Positions 34,469 through 41,914 of a stretch of 64,000 nt of DNA are shown piece after piece. Every line of letters begins with the position of its first letter. Position 1 is the first letter of the stretch. The stretch lies in assembly GCA_016185395.1 (NCBI GenBank), contig JACPNR010000004.1:124001-188000 (forward strand). The letters are read 5' to 3'. The DNA is from Candidatus Korobacter versatilis. Lineage in GTDB: Bacteria > Acidobacteriota > Terriglobia > Terriglobales > Acidobacteriaceae. Under the pieces are notes generated by a model that did no database searches, was not told where the DNA came from, and saw only the letters and a list, made by a program, of their open reading frames with translations. Both the position numbers and the translations under genes were made by a program.

Positions 34469-35592
34469 AGGTCGAAGCCATCACGCTACGCGAGATCCGG
34501 ATGCCGCTCGTCCACTTCTTCGAGACGAGTTTCGGCCGAACGACGGAGCGGAACATTGTGCTTGTCACCGTCCATTCGGAAGGAGTGTCCGGCTGGGGCG
34601 AGTGCGTCGCGGGCGAAGACCCTTTCTATAGCGAGGAATCGTTCGAGACGGCGTGGTACGCGATGGTGAAATACCTGGCGCCGGCGGTGAGCGGGCGGAC
34701 GCTAGAGCACGCAGGCGAAGCAGCAGCGCTCTTCGACCGAGTCCGCGGACACCGCATGGCGAAGGGCGCCCTGGAGAACGCCCTGTGGGACGCGGAAGCG
34801 AAGCAGCGTGGTCTGCCGCTGTGGAAGCTGCTGGGAGGCACGCAGCGCGAGATCGCATGCGGCGTTTCCATCGGTATTCAGAACTCGCTCGACCAGCTCA
34901 TGGAGAAGGTGGAAACGGAGCTGGCTGCCGGCTATCGGCGTATGAAGATCAAGGTAAAGCGCGGCTGGGACGTGGCGGCGTTTGAGCGCATCCGCGCGCG
35001 GTGGCCGGAGATCCTGCTGAGCTGCGACGCGAATTCGGCTTACACACTCGACGATCTGGCGCTGCTCAAGCAGTTTGACCGTTACAACTTGTTGATGATC
35101 GAGCAGCCGCTTTGGTGCGACGACCTCTACTTTCACGCGCGTTTGCAGAAGGAACTCAAGACGAAGATCTGCCTGGACGAAGCCATCCGCAACGCGCGCG
35201 ACGCGCAAGCGGCGATCGAGCTTGGCGCATGTGGCATCGTGAACATCAAGGTAGGACGTGTAGGAGGCTTCACGGAGGCCATCGCAGTGCACGACGTGTG
35301 CCGGGAGCGCAAGATTCCGGTGTGGTGCGGAGGGATGCTGGAGTCCGGCATCGGGCGCGCGCACAATATCGCCCTCTCCACCCTCGAGAACTTCACTTTG
35401 CCGGGCGATGTCTCGGCGTCAAAGCGGTACTGGAAGGAAGACGTGATCGAGCCGGAGGTAACGGTCAGCCAACAAGGCTTGATCACGGTCAAAGACGAGG
35501 CCGGAACGGGATACCGCGTCCGCGAGGACTTAATCGAGAAGTTAACGGTGAAGAAGGAAACTATTCAGCGCGCTTCGAGCGCAGCGCGCTAA
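34465..35592 (+). CDS. menC: Enolase-superfamily o-succinylbenzoate synthase / N-succinylamino-acid racemase
   Basis: A 375-aa MLE-subgroup barrel enzyme. The catalytic KxK is in RMKIKVKRGWD, the metal ligands are Asp (LLSCDANSAY), Glu (LMIEQPL) and Asp (ICLDEAI), and the second catalytic Lys is in VNIKVGRVGGFT. These make an OSBS or NSAR; many members do both. The neighbour is a GNAT acyltransferase with overlapping codons, not men genes, so N-succinylamino-acid racemase activity is the favoured role. No M20-type hydrolase to release the amino acid is nearby. Confidence 0.9.
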   Translation: MKVEAITLREIRMPLVHFFETSFGRTTERNIVLVTVHSEGVSGWGECVAGEDPFYSEESFETAWYAMVKYLAPAVSGRTLEHAGEAAALFDRVRGHRMAKGALENALWDAEAKQRGLPLWKLLGGTQREIACGVSIGIQNSLDQLMEKVETELAAGYRRMKIKVKRGWDVAAFERIRARWPEILLSCDANSAYTLDDLALLKQFDRYNLLMIEQPLWCDDLYFHARLQKELKTKICLDEAIRNARDAQAAIELGACGIVNIKVGRVGGFTEAIAVHDVCRERKIPVWCGGMLESGIGRAHNIALSTLENFTLPGDVSASKRYWKEDVIEPEVTVSQQGLITVKDEAGTGYRVREDLIEKLTVKKETIQRASSAAR

Positions 35593-35596
35593 CCTG

Positions 35597-36460
35597 TTAG
35601 CGCGGCTGGACCGCCGCCGCAGAGCGTTCGGCGACGAGCTGATCGGATTTCCGCAGCAGTTCCACGCCCTGCGCCAGTGTGAGGTTCGGCGGCACTGGCC
35701 GAAAAGCGCTGGCTGTCTCGACCTCCTTGATCTTGATGGTCTTGAACATCAGAGCCTTGCCAACGAAGTCCAAATCCATTTTGGTAGTCTCCCACCGCCC
35801 AGGGCCGATCTTCGATTGCTCAATCGCAAAGCGCCCGCCTTTATTGAGGCGACCGAGGATGCCCCACCCGAACGTGACGTCGTCGAAGAGCTGCGCGTCC
35901 ATCTTCACCAGGCGCTCTTCCGTGGGCTCGATCCACATATGGCCCTGCATCCCCCGATAGACCATGGTCTCGCGTGCCGGCGGGTCGAAGTTGGGATTCG
36001 GCCAAAAACGAAGCCGCGTCACCGGTACGCCGGCGATGACATCTTTGCCGTCGAAGTCGTAGAGGAACGCGTCGGGAAGGGCCTTTACCATCTGGCGGGA
36101 GCGTTCTTCATCCTTCCTCTGCTCTTCGCGACGCTGCTTCTGCTCCTTTGGGTCATGCAGGATCTTTTCGAGCTTCTTGTCGTCGGCCGCGCGTTGTTCG
36201 CTAGTAGGCGGCTTGTCGTTCACGGAGACGAGGCGCGCAATCACGCCGTCATTGGTCTCGATCAGGTCCTTGACCACTGTGCGTTCGGGCTTTTCCGTAC
36301 GCAGGCGATACATGTAGCGCGGTCCGCCGGAAGACGCGCGGTCTTCGTTGGCGATGGCGCGACGGACGAGTTCGTTGGCGGCGCTGTTCTGCGCCCAGGT
36401 CGGAAGGGCAGCTAACGACAAGACGATTGTGAGGCCGAAGATAGTGAGACGACGATGCAT
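35597..36460 (-). CDS. Secreted/outer-membrane-lipid-sorting-like protein, unknown
   Basis: ATG 36460 (MHRRL) gives a normal signal peptide ending near TWAQ; an upstream ATG at 36475 is also possible. The middle is a Lys/Glu/Arg-rich helix (about 85-125) with DDKKLEKILHDPKEQKQRREE. The rest is beta-rich (VTRLRFWPNPNFDPPARETMVYRGMQGHMWIEPTEERLVKMD), similar in feel to lipoprotein-sorting (LolA-like) folds. No catalytic motif. It lies 91 bp downstream of a terminator-bearing structured RNA. Converges with menC. Confidence 0.7.
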   Translation of the reverse strand: MHRRLTIFGLTIVLSLAALPTWAQNSAANELVRRAIANEDRASSGGPRYMYRLRTEKPERTVVKDLIETNDGVIARLVSVNDKPPTSEQRAADDKKLEKILHDPKEQKQRREEQRKDEERSRQMVKALPDAFLYDFDGKDVIAGVPVTRLRFWPNPNFDPPARETMVYRGMQGHMWIEPTEERLVKMDAQLFDDVTFGWGILGRLNKGGRFAIEQSKIGPGRWETTKMDLDFVGKALMFKTIKIKEVETASAFRPVPPNLTLAQGVELLRKSDQLVAERSAAAVQPR

Positions 36461-36544
36461 GGGGCTGCCTATCAACGGTTAGACGAGCGGTGACTCCGTT
36501 CTGTTGCTTTCTGGCCGGCAGGCCTGCCTGCGTAATCTTTTGCG

Positions 36545-36745
36545 GGACTAAAAAACCGGCCCCCGCGTGAGCGGAGCCGGTTGAAAGGAAGGAGGATGTA
36601 TTAGGCAATGTCGGCCCTGTCAGAAAAGGCAGTCCCATTGGTTTGATTCACGCCCGCCAGACTGAAACCGCTGTTCCCCTGGTTTTCGGCTTCAGCCAAT
36701 CCGGCGCGACAGTTCCGTCAGGGCCGACGCTGGATTAATAGCAAG
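36545..36745 (-). ncRNA. Structured RNA candidate ending in a terminator (unassigned)
   Basis: In the 606-bp gap between two minus/plus genes, the minus strand contains a perfect 10-bp helix, GTCGGCCCTG (36728-36719) with CAGGGCCGAC (36619-36610), enclosing 99 nt. Inside are a 5-bp helix (36696-36700 with 36637-36641) and a 9-bp helix with one G-U (36695-36687 with 36670-36662). A T-run terminator follows at 36551-36582. No ORF explains it. It does not fit tmRNA, SRP, RNase P or the riboswitch consensuses I know, and 6S is unconvincing. It could be a small RNA or an attenuating leader for the gene at 35597-36460. Confidence 0.5.
36551..36582 (-). terminator. Terminator of the structured RNA
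   Basis: Read on the minus strand, AACCGGC and GCCGGTT arms with an inner CCGC/GCGG stem are followed by TTTTTT. It stands upstream of the coding start at 36460, so transcripts from the right would stop before the gene unless read through. Confidence 0.75.
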
Positions 36746-36855
36746 GAAGTGGCCAAACCGCCTTGTTCCGAGGTGGGGTCGAAGTTCGTATATACATCCT
36801 ACTCTATCAATCACTTAGGGGAAGGATCCAAAGGTGGCTATAGTATTTATCAAAT

Positions 36856-36883
36856 AGTACATACGAAGACAGTATGATGTACT
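36856..36883. promoter_or_regulatory. Inverted repeat AGTACAT-N14-ATGTACT
   Basis: Perfect 7-bp arms (36856-36862 and 36877-36883) lie in the AT-rich centre of the bactofilin upstream region, with partly matching inner bases. It could be an operator or a residual element end. No partner gene is recognised. Confidence 0.4.
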
Positions 36884-37026
36884 CACAAGTTAGTATGCTG
36901 ATGCCATGAGTTTGCATTCGCATGCTGAGGTCGGAAGCATTCCCCGTCCTGCAAGGCCGTGTGATCCGGACGCTCGTGTTGCCGCGACGAATGTCTCCGG
37001 AGTCGCGAAAACAGGGAACAAGCTGA

Positions 37027-37055
37027 TTGCCGACCCTGAGAAACGCGGGTATAGT
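37027..37055 (+). promoter_or_regulatory. Sigma70-type promoter of bactofilin
   Basis: TTGCCG (37027-37032), a 17-bp spacer and TATAGT (37050-37055) sit 26 bp before the ATG, with AGGAG between. This fits a housekeeping promoter with a short leader. Confidence 0.65.
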
Positions 37056-37081
37056 GAGCGCAAGTTCCAGGAGAACAGAGT

Positions 37082-37690
37082 ATGTGGAAGTCGCGCGAAG
37101 ACAAGCCGACGATTCCGGCTGCCCCACAGCCGACCGTCCCAGGCATTACGGCGAATGCAATGACCAAGGAGGTCCGCCCCGTGGAGATCCCGAAGACGAC
37201 TGACAATTATCGTGCCGACGTTGCACATATCGGCAAAAGCGTTCTCATCAAAGGCGAACTCTCCGGCAGCGAGGATCTTTATCTCGATGGCGAAGTGGAA
37301 GGCAACATCCTGTTGCGCGACCATAGCCTGACGATCGGGCCGAATGGGCGCGTTCGCGCGAACGTCCAGGCGAAGGACGTAGTGGTGCACGGCAAAGTGG
37401 ATGGCAATGTGAGCGGCACCGACCGCGTGGAGCTCAAGCGGTCCGCAGTGCTGACCGGCGACATCTCGACGCAGCGCATCGTGATCGAAGATGGCGCATT
37501 CTTCAAGGGCGCCATTGACATCAAGAAAGAGCCGAAGGACGCCAAGGATGCGTCCCGGACGGAAAAAGCGATGAGCGCCGCGGCTTCGTACTCTTCTGGG
37601 GCAGTGTCTTCTACGCCGTCGTACAATGCCTCATCGGCCTCGAGCGGCAACGCGGGCGCACAGTCCTCGTTGCTGGAGAAGAAGCTCTAG
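37082..37690 (+). CDS. Bactofilin (DUF583 cytoskeletal polymer)
   Basis: A 202-aa bactofilin. A proline-rich N-tail (about 1-45) precedes the right-handed beta-helix core (about 46-140) made of repeating units such as KSVLIKGELSGSEDLYLDGEVEGNI, GRVRANVQAKDVVVHGKVDGN and LKRSAVLTGDISTQRI. The C-terminal tail is Ala/Ser-rich and disordered. Bactofilins form membrane-associated filaments that scaffold cell-shape and envelope functions. A Shine-Dalgarno and promoter fix the start. A methyltransferase gene follows 12 bp later, so the two may share a transcript. Confidence 0.92.
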   Translation: MWKSREDKPTIPAAPQPTVPGITANAMTKEVRPVEIPKTTDNYRADVAHIGKSVLIKGELSGSEDLYLDGEVEGNILLRDHSLTIGPNGRVRANVQAKDVVVHGKVDGNVSGTDRVELKRSAVLTGDISTQRIVIEDGAFFKGAIDIKKEPKDAKDASRTEKAMSAAASYSSGAVSSTPSYNASSASSGNAGAQSSLLEKKL

Positions 37691-37702
37691 TCTTCGAGGC
37701 GA

Positions 37703-38371
37703 ATGGGGTCGAGCCTGAGTTTCTTCAAGAAGTTCCTCGGTGACTCCGCGGCAGAAGCGGCGCAGGTCACGGGCGTCTCGGTCTCGCAGGGACGCGTCAC
37801 GCGGCGGTCGAGCGGGTTGCAGGAGTTCGTCCGCGCGCTCGGCAAAGAAGAAGGCCTGCGTATCCTCGATCTTGGGCCGACCTCTCCTACCAACATCGCG
37901 CGCCTCACCGAGCAAGGTCACAAGGTCTACAACGAGGACGTTCTCCTTGCTTCCATGGACCCGGCCTTTCAGGGACAGGCCGAGGACGGCAAGGCCATCG
38001 TGAGCCCGGAGAAATTCCTCGCGGAGAATCTGCGGCACGAGCGCAACAAGTTCGACGGGGTACTGTGTTGGGATGTTCCCGACTATCTGAGCGAGTCCCT
38101 GGTGAAGCCGATGGTGGAGCGCCTGCATACCATCACCAAGCCGGGCGGAGTCTTGTTGGCGTTCTTCCACACGCGCGACGCCGGTCCGGAAGCGCCCTAC
38201 TACCGTTACCACATGGTGGGGAACGAGGCGCTCGAGCTGCAGAAGGGCCCACGCTTCCGGTTGCAACGCGTCTTCAACAACCGCCACATCGAGAACTTGT
38301 TCAAGGACTTCAGTTCCCTGAAGTTCTTTCTGGCGAAGGACAACGTTCGCGAAGTCCTCGTCGTTCGCTAG
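37703..38371 (+). CDS. Class I SAM-dependent methyltransferase-like protein
   Basis: A 222-aa protein with a Rossmann-type motif I (ILDLGPTSPTN, residues about 53-63), a DGVLCWDVPDY motif near 115-125 and a LHTITKPGGVLLAFFH strand. The GxGxG of motif I is altered to GPTSPT, so SAM binding is plausible but not certain. It starts 12 bp after bactofilin. The role is unknown, possibly envelope-related by context. Confidence 0.75.
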   Translation: MGSSLSFFKKFLGDSAAEAAQVTGVSVSQGRVTRRSSGLQEFVRALGKEEGLRILDLGPTSPTNIARLTEQGHKVYNEDVLLASMDPAFQGQAEDGKAIVSPEKFLAENLRHERNKFDGVLCWDVPDYLSESLVKPMVERLHTITKPGGVLLAFFHTRDAGPEAPYYRYHMVGNEALELQKGPRFRLQRVFNNRHIENLFKDFSSLKFFLAKDNVREVLVVR

Positions 38372-39414
38372 CCGCGGCTCCGCGTCGTCTTCACCGCCCA
38401 GGCTGCCATCCGCTGGTTCCGAAGTAATGACAGCGCCGCGCGTCGTACCCAGCGGGGTGTTTCCACTAACTTGCGGAAGCGAGCCGCGGCGCGGAAGGCG
38501 GGCAGCACCTCGCGCGTGTACCACCTCGCATAGTCACCGCTGCTCGACAAAGCCGCCTTTGCTCCGGAGCGAAGAGCAATAGCAATCCCGTCGCCCGCGA
38601 ACGGGTCGATGAACCCGGCAGCGTCACCCGCATGCAACACGCCGCTATCGCTGACCGGTGCGGGAGTTCGAAAAACGAGGGGAGCGGTCGTGACCGGCTC
38701 CGTCAGAATCTTCCAATCGCGGCTACGGTGCCACAGGTCGTGGTTCTTCGCAAATACCTGTTCGAGGGAACTGGCAACGCCAGCATCCACCATCGCACAG
38801 GCATTCACTCTGCCGTCGCCAATCGGCTGGACTCCGCAATAGCCTCCCCTGAAGAAGTACAGATCCACCGAAGGTGGCGGCATGGCCTCGCGGAAATGCG
38901 CCTTTATCCCGAGCCAACGAGGAGCCGTCGCCGGAAGATGAGTGCTGGTCAGATTGGACCAGCGTCCGGAGGCGTTGACGAGCGCTGCCGATTCCCACCG
39001 TTCGTTCTTACTGTGTACTTGAAAACCTCTGTGGCCGTGAACGACAGAGTCGGCAGCTGTCTCCTGGCGGCAATCGCATATCTGCTGCGCAATCCGCCAG
39101 AGTGCTTCATCAAGGACAAAGCGTGGCACGCTCAGCGCCGGCGGAGCGATCGGCGCCGTCAGTATTCGACCATCCAAGAAGAAGCGCGAGCGCGTGACCC
39201 TGGGCGCCATGGTCAGCAACGGCTTGGCGGCGTCGCCGAGAAGAAAGCGCAGGAGTTCGGTCGCTTCCGGCGAGATGAACTCGCCGCAAACTTTGTGACG
39301 CGGGAAGCGTCCCCGCTCCAGTAGCAACACGCGCTTGCGGGCGCGTGCCGCCGTGATGGCGGCTGCGCTGCCGGCGGGGCCGCCTCCGATTACGATGAGG
39401 TCGTAGGCGGACAT
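38368..39414 (-). CDS. FAD-dependent oxidoreductase, geranylgeranyl-reductase-like
   Basis: A 348-aa flavoprotein of the GGR/halogenase group from ATG 39414. The dinucleotide-binding IVIGGGPAGSAAAITAARA starts it, a CGEFISPEATELL segment follows, and the second FAD motif is VLHAGDAAGFIDPFAGDGI. Such enzymes reduce isoprenoid double bonds or hydroxylate aromatics. The start overlaps the preceding methyltransferase stop (TGATG), and an ABC exporter lies upstream. Methyltransferase-flavoprotein pairs often modify type III polyketides or quinone-like lipids, but no synthase is seen here. Confidence 0.85.
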   Translation of the reverse strand: MSAYDLIVIGGGPAGSAAAITAARARKRVLLLERGRFPRHKVCGEFISPEATELLRFLLGDAAKPLLTMAPRVTRSRFFLDGRILTAPIAPPALSVPRFVLDEALWRIAQQICDCRQETAADSVVHGHRGFQVHSKNERWESAALVNASGRWSNLTSTHLPATAPRWLGIKAHFREAMPPPSVDLYFFRGGYCGVQPIGDGRVNACAMVDAGVASSLEQVFAKNHDLWHRSRDWKILTEPVTTAPLVFRTPAPVSDSGVLHAGDAAGFIDPFAGDGIAIALRSGAKAALSSSGDYARWYTREVLPAFRAAARFRKLVETPRWVRRAALSLLRNQRMAAWAVKTTRSRG

Positions 39415-40097
39415 CACGTGTTCCCGGTCGGCGCCGACTTCCAAACCGTCGCGCCCATGCGAAACAAGTAGAAGGTACTGAGTTCAACTCGGGCGGCCCG
39501 CGTGCGTCCGACCAGCGTGCGCAACTCGCTGGGCGTGTACGCCCGCCGGACGGAGGCGGGAGCATCGTGTTTCGTTAGCGGGCTGCGAAATAACGGACGT
39601 GCGGCGTAAACGAGAGCGAGATGGAGGGGCGTGCGACGAAGGTCGTTAAGCAGCACCGCATGCCGGGTGACACGCAGCGCTTCGTCGACGAACGAAATGA
39701 TCTCCTCCGGTTCGAGATGGTGCAGGAAGAGCGAGCAGCTGACCAAGTCGAAACTCGCGTCGCGCAACGGCATGCGGAGCGCGTCGGCGGCGATGGCGGG
39801 AAAACAACCGTTCAGATGGCCGGCGACTCGGTCGAGGACCGTGACTGCCAGCTCGATCCCTTCGTCGCGCAATCGCGACTGGACGGATCGAGGAACATCG
39901 CCGCTGGCGCCGGCAACGTCCAGCAGCGAGAGCCGCGCGAGCCCGCGCTGCCGGGCTGCTGCGCGCACGAGTTGGAATAGCGTTTCGGCGCCGCCGAAGC
40001 GTCGGTTGATGGCGCGCAAATCCGCGAGCGACGACTCGATCTCAGCGGGCGTTCCGGCGTCGGTATCGAGCAGCTCGGGGACCACGATGCGTCGCAT
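39414..40097 (-). CDS. SAM-dependent methyltransferase
   Basis: A 227-aa Methyltransf_11/25-type enzyme. Motif I is LSLLDVAGASGDVP, then TVLDRVAGHLNG, a FDLVSCSLFLHHLEPEEIISF motif, and ALRVTRHAVLLNDLRRTP. The HHL motif is usual in small-molecule methyltransferases. It overlaps the GGR-like flavoprotein by one base and ends 8 bp downstream of the ABC exporter. Substrate unknown; lipid or polyketide tailoring is a guess from its partners. Confidence 0.85.
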   Translation of the reverse strand: MRRIVVPELLDTDAGTPAEIESSLADLRAINRRFGGAETLFQLVRAAARQRGLARLSLLDVAGASGDVPRSVQSRLRDEGIELAVTVLDRVAGHLNGCFPAIAADALRMPLRDASFDLVSCSLFLHHLEPEEIISFVDEALRVTRHAVLLNDLRRTPLHLALVYAARPLFRSPLTKHDAPASVRRAYTPSELRTLVGRTRAARVELSTFYLFRMGATVWKSAPTGNT

Positions 40098-40105
40098 ACT
40101 CGGGC

Positions 40106-41845
40106 TCAGACCGTCTCGAGCTCTTCTTCCAGCAGTTGTTTGTTGTAGAGCTCGGTGTAGTAGCCATTGCGGGCGATGAGCTCGTCGTGGGCGCCAAGCT
40201 CGACGATGCGTCCGCCGTGCAGGACCGCGATCTGGTCGGCGTTACGGACGGTGGATACGCGGTGCGAGATGAAGATGGTGGTCCGGCCGAGCATGACCTC
40301 GCGCAGGTGGTCGAGGATCTTCTCCTCGGTATACGTATCGACGCTGGATAGCGCATCGTCGAGCACGAGGATGCGCGGATCGCGGATGATGGCGCGGGCG
40401 ATGGCGGTGCGCTGCTTCTGCCCGCCGGAGAGGGTGATGCCGCGCTCGCCAACGATGGTGTCGTACTGCTTGGGAAACCCTTCGATATCCGGTGCGATGC
40501 TGGCGCCGGCTGCGGCGCGACGAATGTCTTCGAGTTCCGCATGCTCGGCGCCGAAGGCGATGTTCTCCCGGATGGTGTCGGAGAATAGGAACGTCTCTTG
40601 CGGAACGAAGCCAATGTTGCGCCGCAGGTCGGCGAGCGGATAGTCCGTGAGCGGGCGGCCGTCCAGCAACACGCTTCCGGCGGGAGCGTCATAGATGCGA
40701 GGAACCAGGCTCACCAGCGTGGATTTTCCGGAACCAGTCGGACCAACGACGGCCAGGCTCGAGCCAACCGGGATGCGGAGGTTGATGTTCTTCAACACCG
40801 GCTTGTCGCCATAGCTGAAGCTCAGGTCACGGAACTCGATGCCCCCGTGGATGGGCCGTGAGGGAAGGTCGGGGCGGGAGTCGCGTATCTGCGGCTGCTC
40901 GACCAATATCTCGTTGATGCGTCCCATCGAAGCAGTGCCCCGATGGAAGATGTTGATGACCCAACCGAGCGCGATCACAGGCCAAGTGAGCATGGCCATG
41001 TAGAAGTTGAACGCGACGAATGCTCCCACGCTCATGTTGTGCAACAGGACCTCGCGCCCGCCGAGCCAGAGCACGAGTATCTGCCCGAGGCTGGGAATCA
41101 ATTCCAGCGTGGGCCAAAGCATGCCCATCAGGCGGACTAGCCTAAGGCTACGCGCGATGTACTCCCTATTTGCTGTCTCAAAAGCCCGGATCTCAGGCTC
41201 CTCCTGCGCATAGGCCTTGATCACACGTGCGCCGGAGAAGTTTTCCTGGGCTTGGGCCGAAATATCCGAGAACATCGCCTGGATGCGCTCGAAGCGCTCG
41301 TGAATGCGGCGACCGAAGTACTGCACGACGATAGAGACGATGGGCAGGGGCAGGAAAGCGTAGAGCGTGAGCTTCGGACTGATGCGGTACATGAAGGACA
41401 ACGCCGCCACCGTGAAGACAACGGTGTTGGCGGAATACATGATGGCCGGACCCAGCAGCATGCGGACCGCGTTCAGGTCGTTCGTCGCACGCGCCATGAT
41501 GTCGCCCGTGCGTGTGCGCTGGTAGTAGCTGTGACTCAGGCCTTCAAGGTGCCGAAAGAGATCGTTGCGCAGGTCGTATTCGATGTCGCGTGAGATGCCG
41601 ATCATCACCTTGCGCGTGAGGTACTGGAAGATCCCTTTCGCCAGCATGATGGCGACGATCAGCAGGGCGAAGACCCGCAAGGTGTCGCGTGTAACACCGA
41701 GATGAAGAGCGTCAATCGCGGTACCGATGACGTTAGGGAAAAGCACCGCAATACCGTTGTTTGCAAGGACGCAAACGGCGCCCCAGGCGAGGGGCCAACG
41801 ATACCTCCACAGATATGGACCGAGCGGCATAAGGCTCTTGAACAT
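40106..41845 (-). CDS. ABC exporter (fused permease-ATPase, MsbA/multidrug type)
   Basis: A 579-aa half-transporter. Six membrane helices fill about 1-310, and the nucleotide-binding domain has Walker A GPTGSGKSTLVSLVPR, Q-loop FVPQETFLFSDT, signature TLSGGQKQRTAIARA and Walker B ILVLDDALSSVDT. It works as a homodimer. Lipid A flippase or drug/lipid exporter are both possible. Downstream the lptFG-like gene is divergently placed in function, not orientation: lptFG lies upstream on the same strand after 69 bp. That neighbourhood favours a lipid or LPS role. Confidence 0.9.
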   Translation of the reverse strand: MFKSLMPLGPYLWRYRWPLAWGAVCVLANNGIAVLFPNVIGTAIDALHLGVTRDTLRVFALLIVAIMLAKGIFQYLTRKVMIGISRDIEYDLRNDLFRHLEGLSHSYYQRTRTGDIMARATNDLNAVRMLLGPAIMYSANTVVFTVAALSFMYRISPKLTLYAFLPLPIVSIVVQYFGRRIHERFERIQAMFSDISAQAQENFSGARVIKAYAQEEPEIRAFETANREYIARSLRLVRLMGMLWPTLELIPSLGQILVLWLGGREVLLHNMSVGAFVAFNFYMAMLTWPVIALGWVINIFHRGTASMGRINEILVEQPQIRDSRPDLPSRPIHGGIEFRDLSFSYGDKPVLKNINLRIPVGSSLAVVGPTGSGKSTLVSLVPRIYDAPAGSVLLDGRPLTDYPLADLRRNIGFVPQETFLFSDTIRENIAFGAEHAELEDIRRAAAGASIAPDIEGFPKQYDTIVGERGITLSGGQKQRTAIARAIIRDPRILVLDDALSSVDTYTEEKILDHLREVMLGRTTIFISHRVSTVRNADQIAVLHGGRIVELGAHDELIARNGYYTELYNKQLLEEELETV

Positions 41846-41914
41846 GGGTGCGATACGCGAGGAACTGTCTACAGATGAATGATAGCAGCGGGTGGATGCG
41901 AAGAACTCGAATGG

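Noticed and set aside
36545..36745. 6S RNA, cobalamin riboswitch or SRP RNA identity for the structured RNA
   Set aside because: Some features are loosely reminiscent (closing stem of 6S, a GGGAACA segment of cobalamin), but the key conserved parts are absent, so no family is assigned.
36906..37163. Plus-strand 85-residue ORF in the bactofilin leader
   Set aside because: It overlaps the bactofilin promoter and start in a different frame and shows no protein-like pattern.
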